This document shows positions 7,691 to 17,250 of a stretch of 64,000 nt of DNA, in pieces. Location of the stretch: NCBI RefSeq assembly GCF_005145045.1, contig NZ_CP039691.1, forward strand, positions 1,438,001-1,502,000. The letters are read 5' to 3'. Below the pieces are notes generated by a model. That model saw only the letters and a list, made by a program, of their open reading frames with translations, did not search any database and had not been told where the DNA came from. The position numbers were made by a program, and so were the translations under genes. This DNA is from Agrobacterium larrymoorei. GTDB taxonomy: Bacteria; Pseudomonadota; Alphaproteobacteria; Rhizobiales; Rhizobiaceae. How positions within the stretch are numbered: position 1 is the stretch's first letter; every line of letters begins with the position of its first letter.

Positions 7691-10600
7691 ATGGCGGAAA
7701 TTCGCGGTGAAAAGGTCAATTTCAGTAAGCGAGACATCGTGCCGCTGCACACGATGCCGTCTGCGCAGGCTGAAGACCCGATTATAGTGCACTGCCCCGC
7801 ACCGCGTTCCATGGTGCGCGCCTTTACTAAATTCTTTGCAGCACTCGTCTTTCTTGCCTTCCTCTCTGTCGGCGGCATCATTCTTTCCATCGAGACCGGC
7901 TCTGTAGATAACGCGCTTTCGGGGCAGGCGCAGCAGGCGCTGGAACGGGCGCTTGGGCCGCGCTACGAAGCCCGGATCGGCTCGACCGCCGTGCGCTTCG
8001 CTTCCGGCTTTCGTCTGGCGCTGGTGGCGCAGGATGTGGACATCATAGACAAGGATTCCGGCCAGCATTTGAGCCGCGCGCGCTCCATCGGCATGGCGCT
8101 GGACCCGCTATCGCTGCTGGCAGGGCATGTCTCTGTGCAGGCGCTTGAGGCCAATGGCATGGAGCTCGATACCGCGCTGCTGCCAAAGGGGCAGGGTTTC
8201 GACTTTTCCCAGATCAATGTCGCCAGCGTTCCTGCGATGCTGGAAAATGCCTTTGCCGAACTGGACATGCTGTCGCAGACATTTCAGCGCAGCGGAACCG
8301 AGGAAATCGACCTTTCCGATATAGCAATCCGGCTGCCGCCGCGCCCCGATGGGAAGCCCCGGACGCTGACGCTGAGCGACCTTTCGCTCGTGCCGGACGG
8401 CGAGGGCGGTTACACGCTGGATGGCAATGTCGGCTTCAACGGGCAGGTTGCCGAACTGGCGCTGGGCGCCACGGCCACTAATGGCAGCATCGATAACTTC
8501 ACCGCGCGCCTCGACGGCTTCGATATCGGCCCGCTTCTGGAGCAGCACGATAGCGCAGGCCTCATGCATCAGGGCCTGAACGTCAAGACCGGCGTCAACA
8601 TCGTGGCGAGCCGCGGCGGCAGTGAGCAGAAGCCATCGCTGGCGGTTTCACTGGGCGTCGGCAATGGCGAACTTTACATGGGCGGCGAAGTGCAGCCGGT
8701 GTCCGGCGGCATTATCAATGCGCGTTACGATTTCGACAATCGCGTCGTTGCCGTTGAAAATTCACGCCTGACATTCGGACGAACGGTGCTGCCGCTTCAC
8801 GGGCAAATTCGCGATAACGACGCGGGCTTCGATCTGGCATTGCGGGTGGAGCAGGCGACTGCGGTGGCCGATGCCGGTGGCGAAGAACCGGTGACGTTCA
8901 ACATCAAAGCCGATGGGACATACGACAAGGCGACGCATCAGATCGATGTTCCGGCGCTCTATGTTTCCGGCCCGCTTGGCGACATGGCGGGATCGCTGAA
9001 GGTGAAGTTCGGCGATGCTTCGCCGGAAATCAGCTTCGGCGGACAGATTCCCAAGATGGAAACGACCGCCGTCAAACAGCTATGGCCGTTCTGGATGGCG
9101 CGCAAGGCAAGGCCATGGGTCATCTCCAACCTGTTCGGCGGAACCGTTCGCAACGGATCGATTGCCGTCTTCATTCCCGCAGGGCGCATGTGCGGCCCGG
9201 ATTGCCCGCTGGAGCTTTACGGCAATGAATTGCAGATCAAGTTCGATGTGGAGAATACGCGGCTGAACATCGCAGGCGACATTCCGCCGCTTCGCGATAC
9301 CAATGCGCATTTCGAACTGGTGGGCGAAAAGATCGACGTGAAGGTTGCCAAGGCGACATCCTTCTTCCCTTCCAACCGCAATCTTGCGCTGGAAAACAGC
9401 AGTTTCTCCATCAAGAACGTTTATTCCAAGCCGCTGATGGCCGATCTCGATCTGAATGTTTCGGGTTCTGCGGACACGGTGGCGGAGCTGGCGTCGTTCC
9501 AGCCGATCAACGCGCTGAAGGACACGGAATTCAAGCCCGGCGACTTTTCCGGCACTGTGAAAGCGCATGCCAAGGCAACGGTCGGTCTGCTGAACAGCCA
9601 GTCGCCCCCGCCACCCGTCTGGTCTGCGGATCTGGACCTTAATGATGTGTCGCTTGCTCACCCCATTGCCAACCGCAAGGTGACCTCGGTCGATGGCAGC
9701 CTGAAGCTGAACAATGATACGCTGAAGCTGGTGGGCAAGGGTCGCATTGACGATGTGGCGATGAATATCGACCTGACGCAGCCCGTCGGCAAGACCAGCC
9801 AGACCGCGCGCAAGCTGACGCTGAAGGCGGTTCTGGAGCCTGGCCAGATTGCCAAGCTGGCGCCCGAGCTTTCGACGGTTCTGGGTGGAACGACCCTGTT
9901 GCAGATCGACAGCACCGATCCCCAGAAGCAGGATGTTAAGCTCGATCTTTCCAATGCATCCATCGTGCTGCCAGGCATTGGCTGGAGCAAGGGCGTGGGC
10001 ATTCCGGCAGGCGCAACATTCCAGATGGAGACTGTGGACAGCCGCTCCAACATTCGCAATTTCGCGCTTAAAGGCGATGGCTTCGGCGCCGCTGGCGATC
10101 TGGCCTTCGACAAAAGTGGGCTGGTTTCTGCCAATTTCTCGCGCTTCCAGCTTTCGCCGCAGGATGATTACGCGGTTTCGCTTTCCGCCGCGAAGAAAAG
10201 CTATACCGTGAGCGTCAGCGGTAAATCTGCGGATCTTCGGCCCATTATCGCGCGGCTGCGCAACTCCGAGAGCGGGCAGGGCGGCGGTGCCTCCAGCGCC
10301 AGCGGGGCTGGGGACAGCGGCGACATGGGGTCTTTCACCATCAAGGCCGATCTCGACAGGGTGTATGGCTTCAACGATGAAACCATGTCCAACGTCAATG
10401 CCACGATAAACCTGCGCGGCGGCAAGGTACGCACCATCGATTTCAAGGCCGTCTCCAGCCGCGGCCAGGCAGTGGTGGCGCAGACCACCAACCGGGGCGA
10501 TGGCGGCACGGTCAATCTGACAAGCAGCGACGCGGGGTCGTTCGCCCGCTTCACCAATCTCTATACACGCATTCGCGGCGGTCTTCTAAACCTTGCGCTG

Positions 10601-11101
10601 ACGACCTCTGACGGCACCAACTGGAGCGGCTCGCTCGATCTGCGCAATTTCTCCGTTCTCAATGAAGCGAAGTTGCAGGATATCGTCGCCACCCCGTCCG
10701 GGCAGGATGGGCGCAGCCTGAATGCTGCCGTTCGCCGCAATATCGATGTCAGCTCTGAAAAGTTTCAGCGCGGCTTCGCCCGTGTCGTCTATGTGAATGG
10801 CGTGATCGCACTGGAAAACGGCGTGGTGCGCGGCGAGCAGATCGGCGCGACCTTCCAGGGCGTGGTGAAAGACCAGAACAACAATATCGACATGACGGGC
10901 ACCTTCATGCCCGCCTATGGGCTGAATCGTTTGTTCGGGGAACTGCCCTTCATCGGCATATTCCTGGGCAACGGGCGGGATCGCGGTCTGCTCGGCATCA
11001 CTTTCAAACTGACCGGCCCGACGGCCACGCCAAGGCTGACGATCAACCCGCTATCGCTTATCGCGCCGGGGGTTTTCCGGCAGATATTCGAATTCCAGTG
11101 A
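7691..11101 (+). CDS. AsmA/YhdP-like large inner-membrane protein
   Basis: A 1136-residue protein with one N-terminal transmembrane segment (near residues 44-66, FFAALVFLAFLSVGGII) and a very long periplasmic part made of repeating beta-strand segments. The C-terminal part contains an AsmA-like domain (GRDRGLLGITFKLTGP near the end). Layout and length match the AsmA/YhdP (TamB-like) group, bridge-like proteins implicated in moving phospholipids between the membranes. Conserved DUF3971-like features in the middle are suspected but were not verified. ATG 7691 has GGGAG at long spacing; starts at 7754 or 7811 are possible alternatives. Followed after 107 bp by valS. Confidence 0.8.
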   Translation: MAEIRGEKVNFSKRDIVPLHTMPSAQAEDPIIVHCPAPRSMVRAFTKFFAALVFLAFLSVGGIILSIETGSVDNALSGQAQQALERALGPRYEARIGSTAVRFASGFRLALVAQDVDIIDKDSGQHLSRARSIGMALDPLSLLAGHVSVQALEANGMELDTALLPKGQGFDFSQINVASVPAMLENAFAELDMLSQTFQRSGTEEIDLSDIAIRLPPRPDGKPRTLTLSDLSLVPDGEGGYTLDGNVGFNGQVAELALGATATNGSIDNFTARLDGFDIGPLLEQHDSAGLMHQGLNVKTGVNIVASRGGSEQKPSLAVSLGVGNGELYMGGEVQPVSGGIINARYDFDNRVVAVENSRLTFGRTVLPLHGQIRDNDAGFDLALRVEQATAVADAGGEEPVTFNIKADGTYDKATHQIDVPALYVSGPLGDMAGSLKVKFGDASPEISFGGQIPKMETTAVKQLWPFWMARKARPWVISNLFGGTVRNGSIAVFIPAGRMCGPDCPLELYGNELQIKFDVENTRLNIAGDIPPLRDTNAHFELVGEKIDVKVAKATSFFPSNRNLALENSSFSIKNVYSKPLMADLDLNVSGSADTVAELASFQPINALKDTEFKPGDFSGTVKAHAKATVGLLNSQSPPPPVWSADLDLNDVSLAHPIANRKVTSVDGSLKLNNDTLKLVGKGRIDDVAMNIDLTQPVGKTSQTARKLTLKAVLEPGQIAKLAPELSTVLGGTTLLQIDSTDPQKQDVKLDLSNASIVLPGIGWSKGVGIPAGATFQMETVDSRSNIRNFALKGDGFGAAGDLAFDKSGLVSANFSRFQLSPQDDYAVSLSAAKKSYTVSVSGKSADLRPIIARLRNSESGQGGGASSASGAGDSGDMGSFTIKADLDRVYGFNDETMSNVNATINLRGGKVRTIDFKAVSSRGQAVVAQTTNRGDGGTVNLTSSDAGSFARFTNLYTRIRGGLLNLALTTSDGTNWSGSLDLRNFSVLNEAKLQDIVATPSGQDGRSLNAAVRRNIDVSSEKFQRGFARVVYVNGVIALENGVVRGEQIGATFQGVVKDQNNNIDMTGTFMPAYGLNRLFGELPFIGIFLGNGRDRGLLGITFKLTGPTATPRLTINPLSLIAPGVFRQIFEFQ

Positions 11102-11208
11102 GAATGCGGTAAAGTATAAGTGCTTGCTATCGACCGGTTTCTGTTGACTCTCAACCGCTCATCCTTATTTAAAAATTCAAAATAGAACTCCAGATTTCAG
11201 GTCAGGAA

Positions 11209-14052
11209 ATGCTCGACAAGACCTACGATTCCGCATCCGTTGAACCAAAAATCGCCAAGGCTTGGGATGAAGCCGATGCGTTTCGCGCTGGCGCAAACGC
11301 GAAACCGGACGCGGAAACCTTTACAATCGTGATCCCGCCGCCGAACGTGACCGGCTCTCTGCATATGGGCCACGCGCTGAACAACACGCTGCAGGACATC
11401 ATGGTCCGCTTCGAGCGCATGCGCGGCAAGGACGTGCTGTGGCAGCCGGGCATGGACCATGCCGGTATTGCGACGCAGATGGTTGTCGAGCGCAAGCTGA
11501 TGGAACAGCAGCTTCCGGGCCGTCGCGAGATGGGCCGCGAAGCCTTTATCGACAAGGTTTGGGAATGGAAGGCCGAATCCGGCGGGTTGATCTTCAACCA
11601 GCTGAAGCGGCTCGGTGCATCCTGCGACTGGTCGCGCGAGCGCTTCACCATGGACGAGGGTCTTTCCGAAGCCGTTCTGGAAGTTTTCGTCACGCTCTAC
11701 AAGCAGGGCCTGATCTATAAGGACAAGCGTCTCGTCAACTGGGACCCGAAGCTGCTGACCGCGATTTCCGATATGGAAGTCGAGCAGGTGGAGCTGAAGG
11801 GCAATCTTTGGCACTTCCGCTACCCGCTGGAAAAGGGCGTTACCTACCAGTACCCATGTGCGTGGGATGACCGGGGTGAGCCGACCGAGTATGAGACGCG
11901 CGACTACATCGTCGTTGCCACCACGCGCCCGGAAACGATGCTGGGTGATACCGGTATCGCCGTTCACCCGGATGACCAGCGTTATCAGGGCATCATCGGC
12001 AAGCACGTCATTCTGCCGATCGTTGGCCGCAAAATCCCGATCGTTGCGGATACTTATGCCGATCCGAGCACGGGTACGGGCGCGGTAAAGATTACGCCTG
12101 CGCATGATTTCAACGACTTCGAAGTTGGCAAGCGTTGCGGCCTGCGCGCCATCAACGTCATGAATATCGATGCGACGATCACGATCAAGGAGAACGAGGA
12201 TTTCCTCGAAGGCCTCGATCATCCGGCAGCGCTTCATGGCGCGTGGGATCGTCTGGAAGGGCAGGACCGTTTCACCGCCCGCAAGATCATCGTGGAAATT
12301 TTCGAGGAAGCCGGTCTGCTCGACAAGATCGAGCCGCACAAGCACATGGTGCCGCATGGCGACCGTGGCGGCGTTCCAATCGAGCCGCGCATGACAGAGC
12401 AGTGGTGGGTGGACAACAAGACGTTGGCCCAGCCAGCGATTGCCTCCGTGCGCGAAGGCCGCACGAAATTCGTGCCGAAGAACTGGGAAAACACTTACTT
12501 CCAGTGGATGGAAAACATCCAGCCATGGTGCATTTCGCGCCAGCTGTGGTGGGGCCACCAGATCCCGGCATGGTACGGCCCGGATGGACAGGTTTTCGTT
12601 GAGAAGACCGAGGAAGATGCGCTTCAGGCGGCTATCCAGCACTATCTGGCTCACGAAGGTCCGTGGAAGGCCTGGGTCGAGGAAAAGCTTGAAAACTTCC
12701 AGCCGGGCGAAATTCTCGTTCGCGATGAAGACGTTCTCGATACCTGGTTCTCGTCCGCTCTGTGGCCATTCTCCACGCTTGGCTGGCCTGAGAAGACGCC
12801 GGAACTTGCGCGCTATTATCCGACCAACGTTCTGGTTACCGGCTTCGATATCATTCCGTTCTGGGTCGTTCGCATGATGCAGATGGGTCTGCATTTCATG
12901 AAGGACGATGCGGGCCATGCCGTCGAGCCGTTCCACACCGTCTATATTCACGCTCTGGTTCGCGACAAGAACGGCCAGAAGATGTCGAAGTCCAAGGGCA
13001 ACGTCATCGACCCGTTGGAACTGATCGATGAATATGGTGCGGATGCGCTGCGTTTCACGCTCGCCATCATGGCGGCGCAGGGGCGTGACGTGAAGCTCGA
13101 TCCGGCGCGCATCGCCGGTTATCGCAACTTCGGCACCAAGCTGTGGAACGCCACCCGCTTTGCCGAAATGAACGGCGTGAAGCGTGATCCGCACTTCTTG
13201 CCCGAAACCGCGACGCAGACGATCAACCGCTGGATCCTGACCGAACTTGCCAACACGGCACGGGACGTAACGGCCCAGATCGAGGCCTATCGCTTCAATG
13301 ACGCTTCTGCCACGCTCTATCGCTTCGTGTGGAACCAGTTCTGCGACTGGTATCTGGAACTTCTGAAGCCCGTCTTCAGCGGCGAAGATGAAGCGGCGAA
13401 AACGGAAGCGCAGGCCTGCGCGGCTTACGTTCTGGAAGAAATCTACAAGCTTCTTCATCCCTTCATGCCATTCATGACGGAAGAGCTGTGGGCACACACT
13501 GCTGGTGAGGGCGAAAGCCGTGACCGCCTGCTCTGCCATGCTGACTGGCCGACGCCGGAGTTCCGCGATGAGGCCGCCGCTGCGGAAATCAACTGGCTGA
13601 TCGATCTCGTTTCCGGCATCCGCTCCACACGCTCGGAGATGAACGTTCCGCCGGGGGCCACGGCACCGCTCGTCATCGTTGCTGCCAACCCGACGACCGA
13701 GTCCCGCCTCGACCGCCATTCCGCAGCAATCCGCCGCCTTGCGCGCGCGGATGAAATTCTCGCTGCCGATACGGCCCCGAAAGGTTCCGCCCAGATCGTC
13801 ATCGGCGAAGCAACGGTCTGCATTCCGCTCGGCAACCTGATCGATCTTGCAGTCGAGAAGGCCCGTCTCGAAAAGGCAATCGCCAAGGCCGAAGCCGAAC
13901 TGGAGCGCATCGACAAGAAGCTTTCGAACGAGAAGTTCGTTGCCAATGCCGACCCCGAAGTGGTTGCTGCCGACCGCGAGCGTAAGGCAGAACTAGAGGT
14001 GCAAATCAAGAGCCTCAAGATCGCGCTTCAGCGCGTTAACGAAGCGGGCTAA
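11209..14052 (+). CDS. valS: Valyl-tRNA synthetase
   Basis: A 947-residue class I aminoacyl-tRNA synthetase that charges tRNA-Val. The HIGH motif appears as HMGH in PPPNVTGSLHMGHALN (about residues 43-58) and KMSKS is exact (KMSKSKGN, about residue 591). Between them lies the editing (CP1) domain with the TTRPETMLGDT segment that hydrolyses Thr-tRNA. The C-terminal 65 residues form the coiled-coil tRNA-binding arm typical of ValRS. Length is normal. A terminator follows at once. Confidence 0.98.
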   Translation: MLDKTYDSASVEPKIAKAWDEADAFRAGANAKPDAETFTIVIPPPNVTGSLHMGHALNNTLQDIMVRFERMRGKDVLWQPGMDHAGIATQMVVERKLMEQQLPGRREMGREAFIDKVWEWKAESGGLIFNQLKRLGASCDWSRERFTMDEGLSEAVLEVFVTLYKQGLIYKDKRLVNWDPKLLTAISDMEVEQVELKGNLWHFRYPLEKGVTYQYPCAWDDRGEPTEYETRDYIVVATTRPETMLGDTGIAVHPDDQRYQGIIGKHVILPIVGRKIPIVADTYADPSTGTGAVKITPAHDFNDFEVGKRCGLRAINVMNIDATITIKENEDFLEGLDHPAALHGAWDRLEGQDRFTARKIIVEIFEEAGLLDKIEPHKHMVPHGDRGGVPIEPRMTEQWWVDNKTLAQPAIASVREGRTKFVPKNWENTYFQWMENIQPWCISRQLWWGHQIPAWYGPDGQVFVEKTEEDALQAAIQHYLAHEGPWKAWVEEKLENFQPGEILVRDEDVLDTWFSSALWPFSTLGWPEKTPELARYYPTNVLVTGFDIIPFWVVRMMQMGLHFMKDDAGHAVEPFHTVYIHALVRDKNGQKMSKSKGNVIDPLELIDEYGADALRFTLAIMAAQGRDVKLDPARIAGYRNFGTKLWNATRFAEMNGVKRDPHFLPETATQTINRWILTELANTARDVTAQIEAYRFNDASATLYRFVWNQFCDWYLELLKPVFSGEDEAAKTEAQACAAYVLEEIYKLLHPFMPFMTEELWAHTAGEGESRDRLLCHADWPTPEFRDEAAAAEINWLIDLVSGIRSTRSEMNVPPGATAPLVIVAANPTTESRLDRHSAAIRRLARADEILAADTAPKGSAQIVIGEATVCIPLGNLIDLAVEKARLEKAIAKAEAELERIDKKLSNEKFVANADPEVVAADRERKAELEVQIKSLKIALQRVNEAG

Positions 14053-14076
14053 TTCACAACCCGATACCATTCTGAG

Positions 14077-14107
14077 AAAGCGCCTTCCGCGAGGAGGGCG
14101 CTTTTTT
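14077..14107 (+). terminator. Intrinsic terminator of valS
   Basis: The stem AAAGCGCC / GGCGCTTT, extended by TCC/GGA, is followed by a run of T about 55 bp after the valS stop. Confidence 0.85.
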
Positions 14108-14113
14108 ATTTGG

Positions 14114-14464
14114 CTACCGGGGATCAGGAGATTCGTTTCCTGCCCATAAACACGGCAGGTTGCACCAAATCCGGGCGCGGTTCCCTGAATTACGTCAGAA
14201 AATCGACTTTTCTGAGCGAAAACTGTGGATGTTGTGAGGCGGTCACAGGATGGGTCATTGCCGCAAAATAATTCCTCAGGATAACCTATAATCCAAACTG
14301 ATTAGAAATTTTACCTAAGTTTCCGTGATTGGACGGTTTTGATGAGTTTTTTACGTAAAAATTTCAAGGCCATGCCGACCAGGGCTGCGAAATGTCGCAC
14401 ATTGTCATTTCCAGCAAAGCGTTTCAGGTTCGAAAAATCATATTGCCTTGATTTGGGGAGAGAG
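14114..14464. other. Intergenic region between valS and the FadL gene
   Basis: No gene was recognised. It contains a hairpin TCAGAAAA-TTTTCTGA at about 14195-14215 without a T-run. The part from 14260 to 14464 is AT-rich and should hold the porin promoter and 5' leader. In-frame ATG codons at 14342 and beyond lack ribosome sites and would add a non-secretory extension. Confidence 0.5.
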
Positions 14465-15700
14465 ATGGCAAAGCTTATTTCAATCGTAAATGGCGCTGTG
14501 TGCCTTGCTGTCGGTATCGCATCGATCACACCCGCTTTCGCCGGTGGCCTCGAGCGCGGTGGCTATAATATTGATCTGCTTTTCGATAGTTCAAGATTTG
14601 CAGCTGACTCCACTGCGACTTTTGTTGCGCCTCAGCGCAAGCTGAAGAATGTTCGAGACACCGACGCTTTTGATGGCACCTTCAGTGGTTCTGCCGGGAA
14701 CGACAGTGAAAACTTTTGGTCTCCTAGAATCGGTGTCAAGGCTGCTTTTGGCGATGCTGTAGACTGTATGGCTGACTACTCCCAGCCATGGGGCGCCCAT
14801 ACGAAGCCAGGCGACAATTGGGCTGGCCGAAATGAAAATATCGAGACAAAGGTTAACAGCGACAACTATGCGCTGACATGCTCTTACAAGTTCGATGTCG
14901 GCAAAGGTCAACTGCGATTGATCGGGGGTGGCTTCTATCAGGAACTGTCCGGCTTCAAGGAAAGGTTGGTTGGTGCGACTCTTCCTGGGTTAGGAACAAT
15001 TACCGGTAAAGGAAGACTCGATCTGGAGGCTGATGGTTGGGGCTGGCGTACCGGTGTTGCCTACGAAATCCCAGAATATGCATTTCGCGCCAGCTTGGTT
15101 TACAACAGCGAAGTTAAGCTGAACGATATTACGGGTACACTCAATCTAAGCCAGCTTCCCGCCGCTTTTGGGGGGGTTACCGAAGTTTACGGCTCGCAGA
15201 ACATGCCGGACTCGCTTGAGCTAAAATTACAGACAGGTATTGCTCCGGGTTGGTTGGCTTTGGGATCCGTTAAATGGACGGATTGGAGCCAGTTGTCGAA
15301 GGTAAACTTCCTGTGCCGTACTGGAGGCAGTCTAGCTTGTGCCACGCCAGGAGCAGTCGCGACGTCGCTTGATTTGGGTTATCGCGACGGCTGGACGATC
15401 ATGGGCGGTGTTGGTCATAAATTCAATGATCAATGGAGTGGTGCAGTTACTCTGACTTGGGATCGTGGTACTTCGCAAGGTTTTGGCACGCAGACTGATA
15501 CTTGGACAATCGGTACCGGCGTTTCATATTCTCCGACACAGAACGTTGAGCTCCGCCTTGCCGGTGCGCTTGGTATTCTTACCAGCGGTAACTCTGGTGA
15601 AGTTGTTATTGACGGACAGACATATGGTGAAAGAACGTCCTATAGCTTCGGCAACGACCTCGTAGCAGCCGTCTCCACCTCGCTCAAAGTCAAGTTCTGA
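14465..15700 (+). CDS. Outer-membrane transporter, OmpP1/FadL family
   Basis: A 411-residue beta-barrel of the FadL group, which admits long-chain fatty acids or other hydrophobic compounds across the outer membrane. A signal peptide (about 25 residues, ending TPAFA before GGLERGG) is followed by GGYNIDLLFDSSRFA and barrel strands; the last strand ends in LKVKF with the terminal aromatic residue typical of outer-membrane proteins. ATG 14465 has GGGGAGAG just upstream, much better than the in-frame ATG at 14339. Codon use is visibly more A/T-rich at third positions than in valS or exoR, suggesting later acquisition or weak codon selection. The true substrate is unknown. Confidence 0.85.
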   Translation: MAKLISIVNGAVCLAVGIASITPAFAGGLERGGYNIDLLFDSSRFAADSTATFVAPQRKLKNVRDTDAFDGTFSGSAGNDSENFWSPRIGVKAAFGDAVDCMADYSQPWGAHTKPGDNWAGRNENIETKVNSDNYALTCSYKFDVGKGQLRLIGGGFYQELSGFKERLVGATLPGLGTITGKGRLDLEADGWGWRTGVAYEIPEYAFRASLVYNSEVKLNDITGTLNLSQLPAAFGGVTEVYGSQNMPDSLELKLQTGIAPGWLALGSVKWTDWSQLSKVNFLCRTGGSLACATPGAVATSLDLGYRDGWTIMGGVGHKFNDQWSGAVTLTWDRGTSQGFGTQTDTWTIGTGVSYSPTQNVELRLAGALGILTSGNSGEVVIDGQTYGERTSYSFGNDLVAAVSTSLKVKF

Positions 15701-15720
15701 TCACTATCAGATGACTTCCA

Positions 15721-15750
15721 AAAACCCGGCTTCTCACAGCCGGGTTTTTT
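15721..15750 (+). terminator. Intrinsic terminator of the FadL-type gene
   Basis: AAAACCCGGC / GCCGGGTTTTTT with an 8-base loop, about 20 bp after the stop codon. Confidence 0.9.
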
Positions 15751-16212
15751 GTTGCCGATCGGCAATATTGTGACGATTTGGCAACAATTTTCTGCAACCT
15801 TCACGTAGCGTAAGAATGTGGGTGCATTTGTCCATTTCCCGCCACAAAGCATGTGCTTGAATGCTTTTCAGGGCGCGGGAATGGAAGAATATGCAGACTT
15901 CGAAAGTGGTTCTGCGGAAGTGGTAGAAGTGAAAACAGGTGCGGATTCAGCGTCTAAGCAAGTAAATGCAGGGTTAAGCTGCAAGTCATTGTTTAGTGGA
16001 GTCCTGACGGCAGTAAAACGCCGTGATGTTGCCGGAAACGGTACTTATATCTGTCATCATGAAATTACGGATCTATCGCCGCAAATGATCGCTGGTAGCA
16101 CAATGAAAGGTGCTGCTGGAAAGACGCAGTGTGTTCGAAAATCGCAGCCCGGTGTGAAGCTTATGCGTGTGTCTGCGCGATACGCCGGGAAGAGTGAGAG
16201 AAGTTCGTTGAA
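15751..16212. other. Intergenic region upstream of exoR
   Basis: About 460 bp that should contain the exoR promoter and leader. An open frame runs from 15818 to 16219, but its codon use is unlike the neighbouring genes, it overlaps the exoR start and it shows no domain, so it is not called as a gene. No repeats or clear operators were seen. Confidence 0.5.
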
Positions 16213-17010
16213 ATGCTGAAATGTGACATCAACGTTTTGAAACCGCTGTGTCTGGGGCTCATGTTGGCATCGCTTTCAGTGCCGGCATTGGCGTTCGATA
16301 TCAAGTCCGGTGTCACCAAGGAATCCGGCCCCTTCGACCTGTTCAAGTTCGGCTTCAAGTCCTACAAGGATGGCAAGAAGGAAGACGCCGTAGAGGCCTA
16401 TCGTTACGCCGCCGAAAAGGGCCATACCGGCTCTCGCTGGGCGCTTGCCAATATGTATGCCTATGGCGATGGCGTCGCCAAGAACGACTTCGAAGCTTTC
16501 AAGATTTACAGCGAAATCGCCAGTCAGGGCGTGGAGCCCGGCTCCGAAGATACCGGCTTTTTCGTCAACGCACTGCTCTCGCTGGCTGATTATTACCGCC
16601 ATGGCATTCCCGGCAGCCCGGTGAAGATGGATCTCAGCCAGGCGCGCCAGCTCTATTTCCAGGTGGCCTCCACCTTCGGTGTGGCTGAGGCGCAGTTCCA
16701 GCTTGCGCAGATGATTCTCGCAGGTGAGGGTGGGCGTGCGGATGCACAGCAGGCCAAGAAGTGGCTGAATCAGGCGCGCAAGCATGGTCATGCCGGTGCA
16801 ATGTCGATTTTCGGCAACCTGCTGTTTCAGGAAGGCCAGACGGTACGCGGTCTGGCGTTCATGACGGCAGCACTCGATAAATGCGCTCCCGCCAACTGCA
16901 TCTGGATCCAGAATCTTCAGGAACAGGCCTTCTCCGTTGCCGCTGAAGACGATCGCCGCGTTGCGATTTCGCTGGCGCAGAATATTTCTGCAAGTGACGG
17001 CGGCGACTGA
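16213..17010 (+). CDS. exoR: Exopolysaccharide regulator ExoR (periplasmic Sel1-repeat protein)
   Basis: ExoR is the periplasmic inhibitor of the ChvG/ExoS sensor kinase. In Agrobacterium and Sinorhizobium it holds the ChvG-ChvI system off until acid triggers its proteolysis, thereby controlling succinoglycan, motility and host-association genes (established for the family). The 265-residue protein has a signal peptide ending VPALA before FDIKSG, followed by Sel1/TPR-like repeats (YRYAAEKGHTGSRWALANMYAYGDG, YFQVASTFGVAEAQFQLAQMIL, WLNQARKHGHAGAMSIFGNLL). chvG and chvI are not in this window. Length matches known ExoR. The ribosome site is weak (GAGAGAAG at long spacing). Confidence 0.95.
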   Translation: MLKCDINVLKPLCLGLMLASLSVPALAFDIKSGVTKESGPFDLFKFGFKSYKDGKKEDAVEAYRYAAEKGHTGSRWALANMYAYGDGVAKNDFEAFKIYSEIASQGVEPGSEDTGFFVNALLSLADYYRHGIPGSPVKMDLSQARQLYFQVASTFGVAEAQFQLAQMILAGEGGRADAQQAKKWLNQARKHGHAGAMSIFGNLLFQEGQTVRGLAFMTAALDKCAPANCIWIQNLQEQAFSVAAEDDRRVAISLAQNISASDGGD

Positions 17011-17250
17011 TTTTCAAGATGTAATGACAGCCGGACACTGTGGTCCGAGTAATTTATACCGGCAGTTCTTTTGGAAGAGGACTGCTGGAAAGTAATATTT
17101 TATAATCATATTATTTAGTAATAACATTTTAAGTATAAGCTTTCATTCTAAATCGCTTTCGTGTCTCCGGTAATCATCTTCGGCCGAATGAATTGTGCCG
17201 ACGTAGCGCCACCAAGCATGTCGTTTTCTCGTCAGCTAGGGCCTAGCCAA

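Noticed and set aside
11197..13719. 840-residue open frame on the minus strand opposite valS
   Set aside because: It is antisense to a complete valS with all motifs; long antisense frames are expected in GC-rich codon-biased genes. The translation is rich in His/Arg/Asp with no domain.
15818..16219. 133-residue frame before exoR
   Set aside because: Codon use unlike neighbours, overlap with the exoR start, and no recognisable domain. It could still encode a small protein if translation data showed it.
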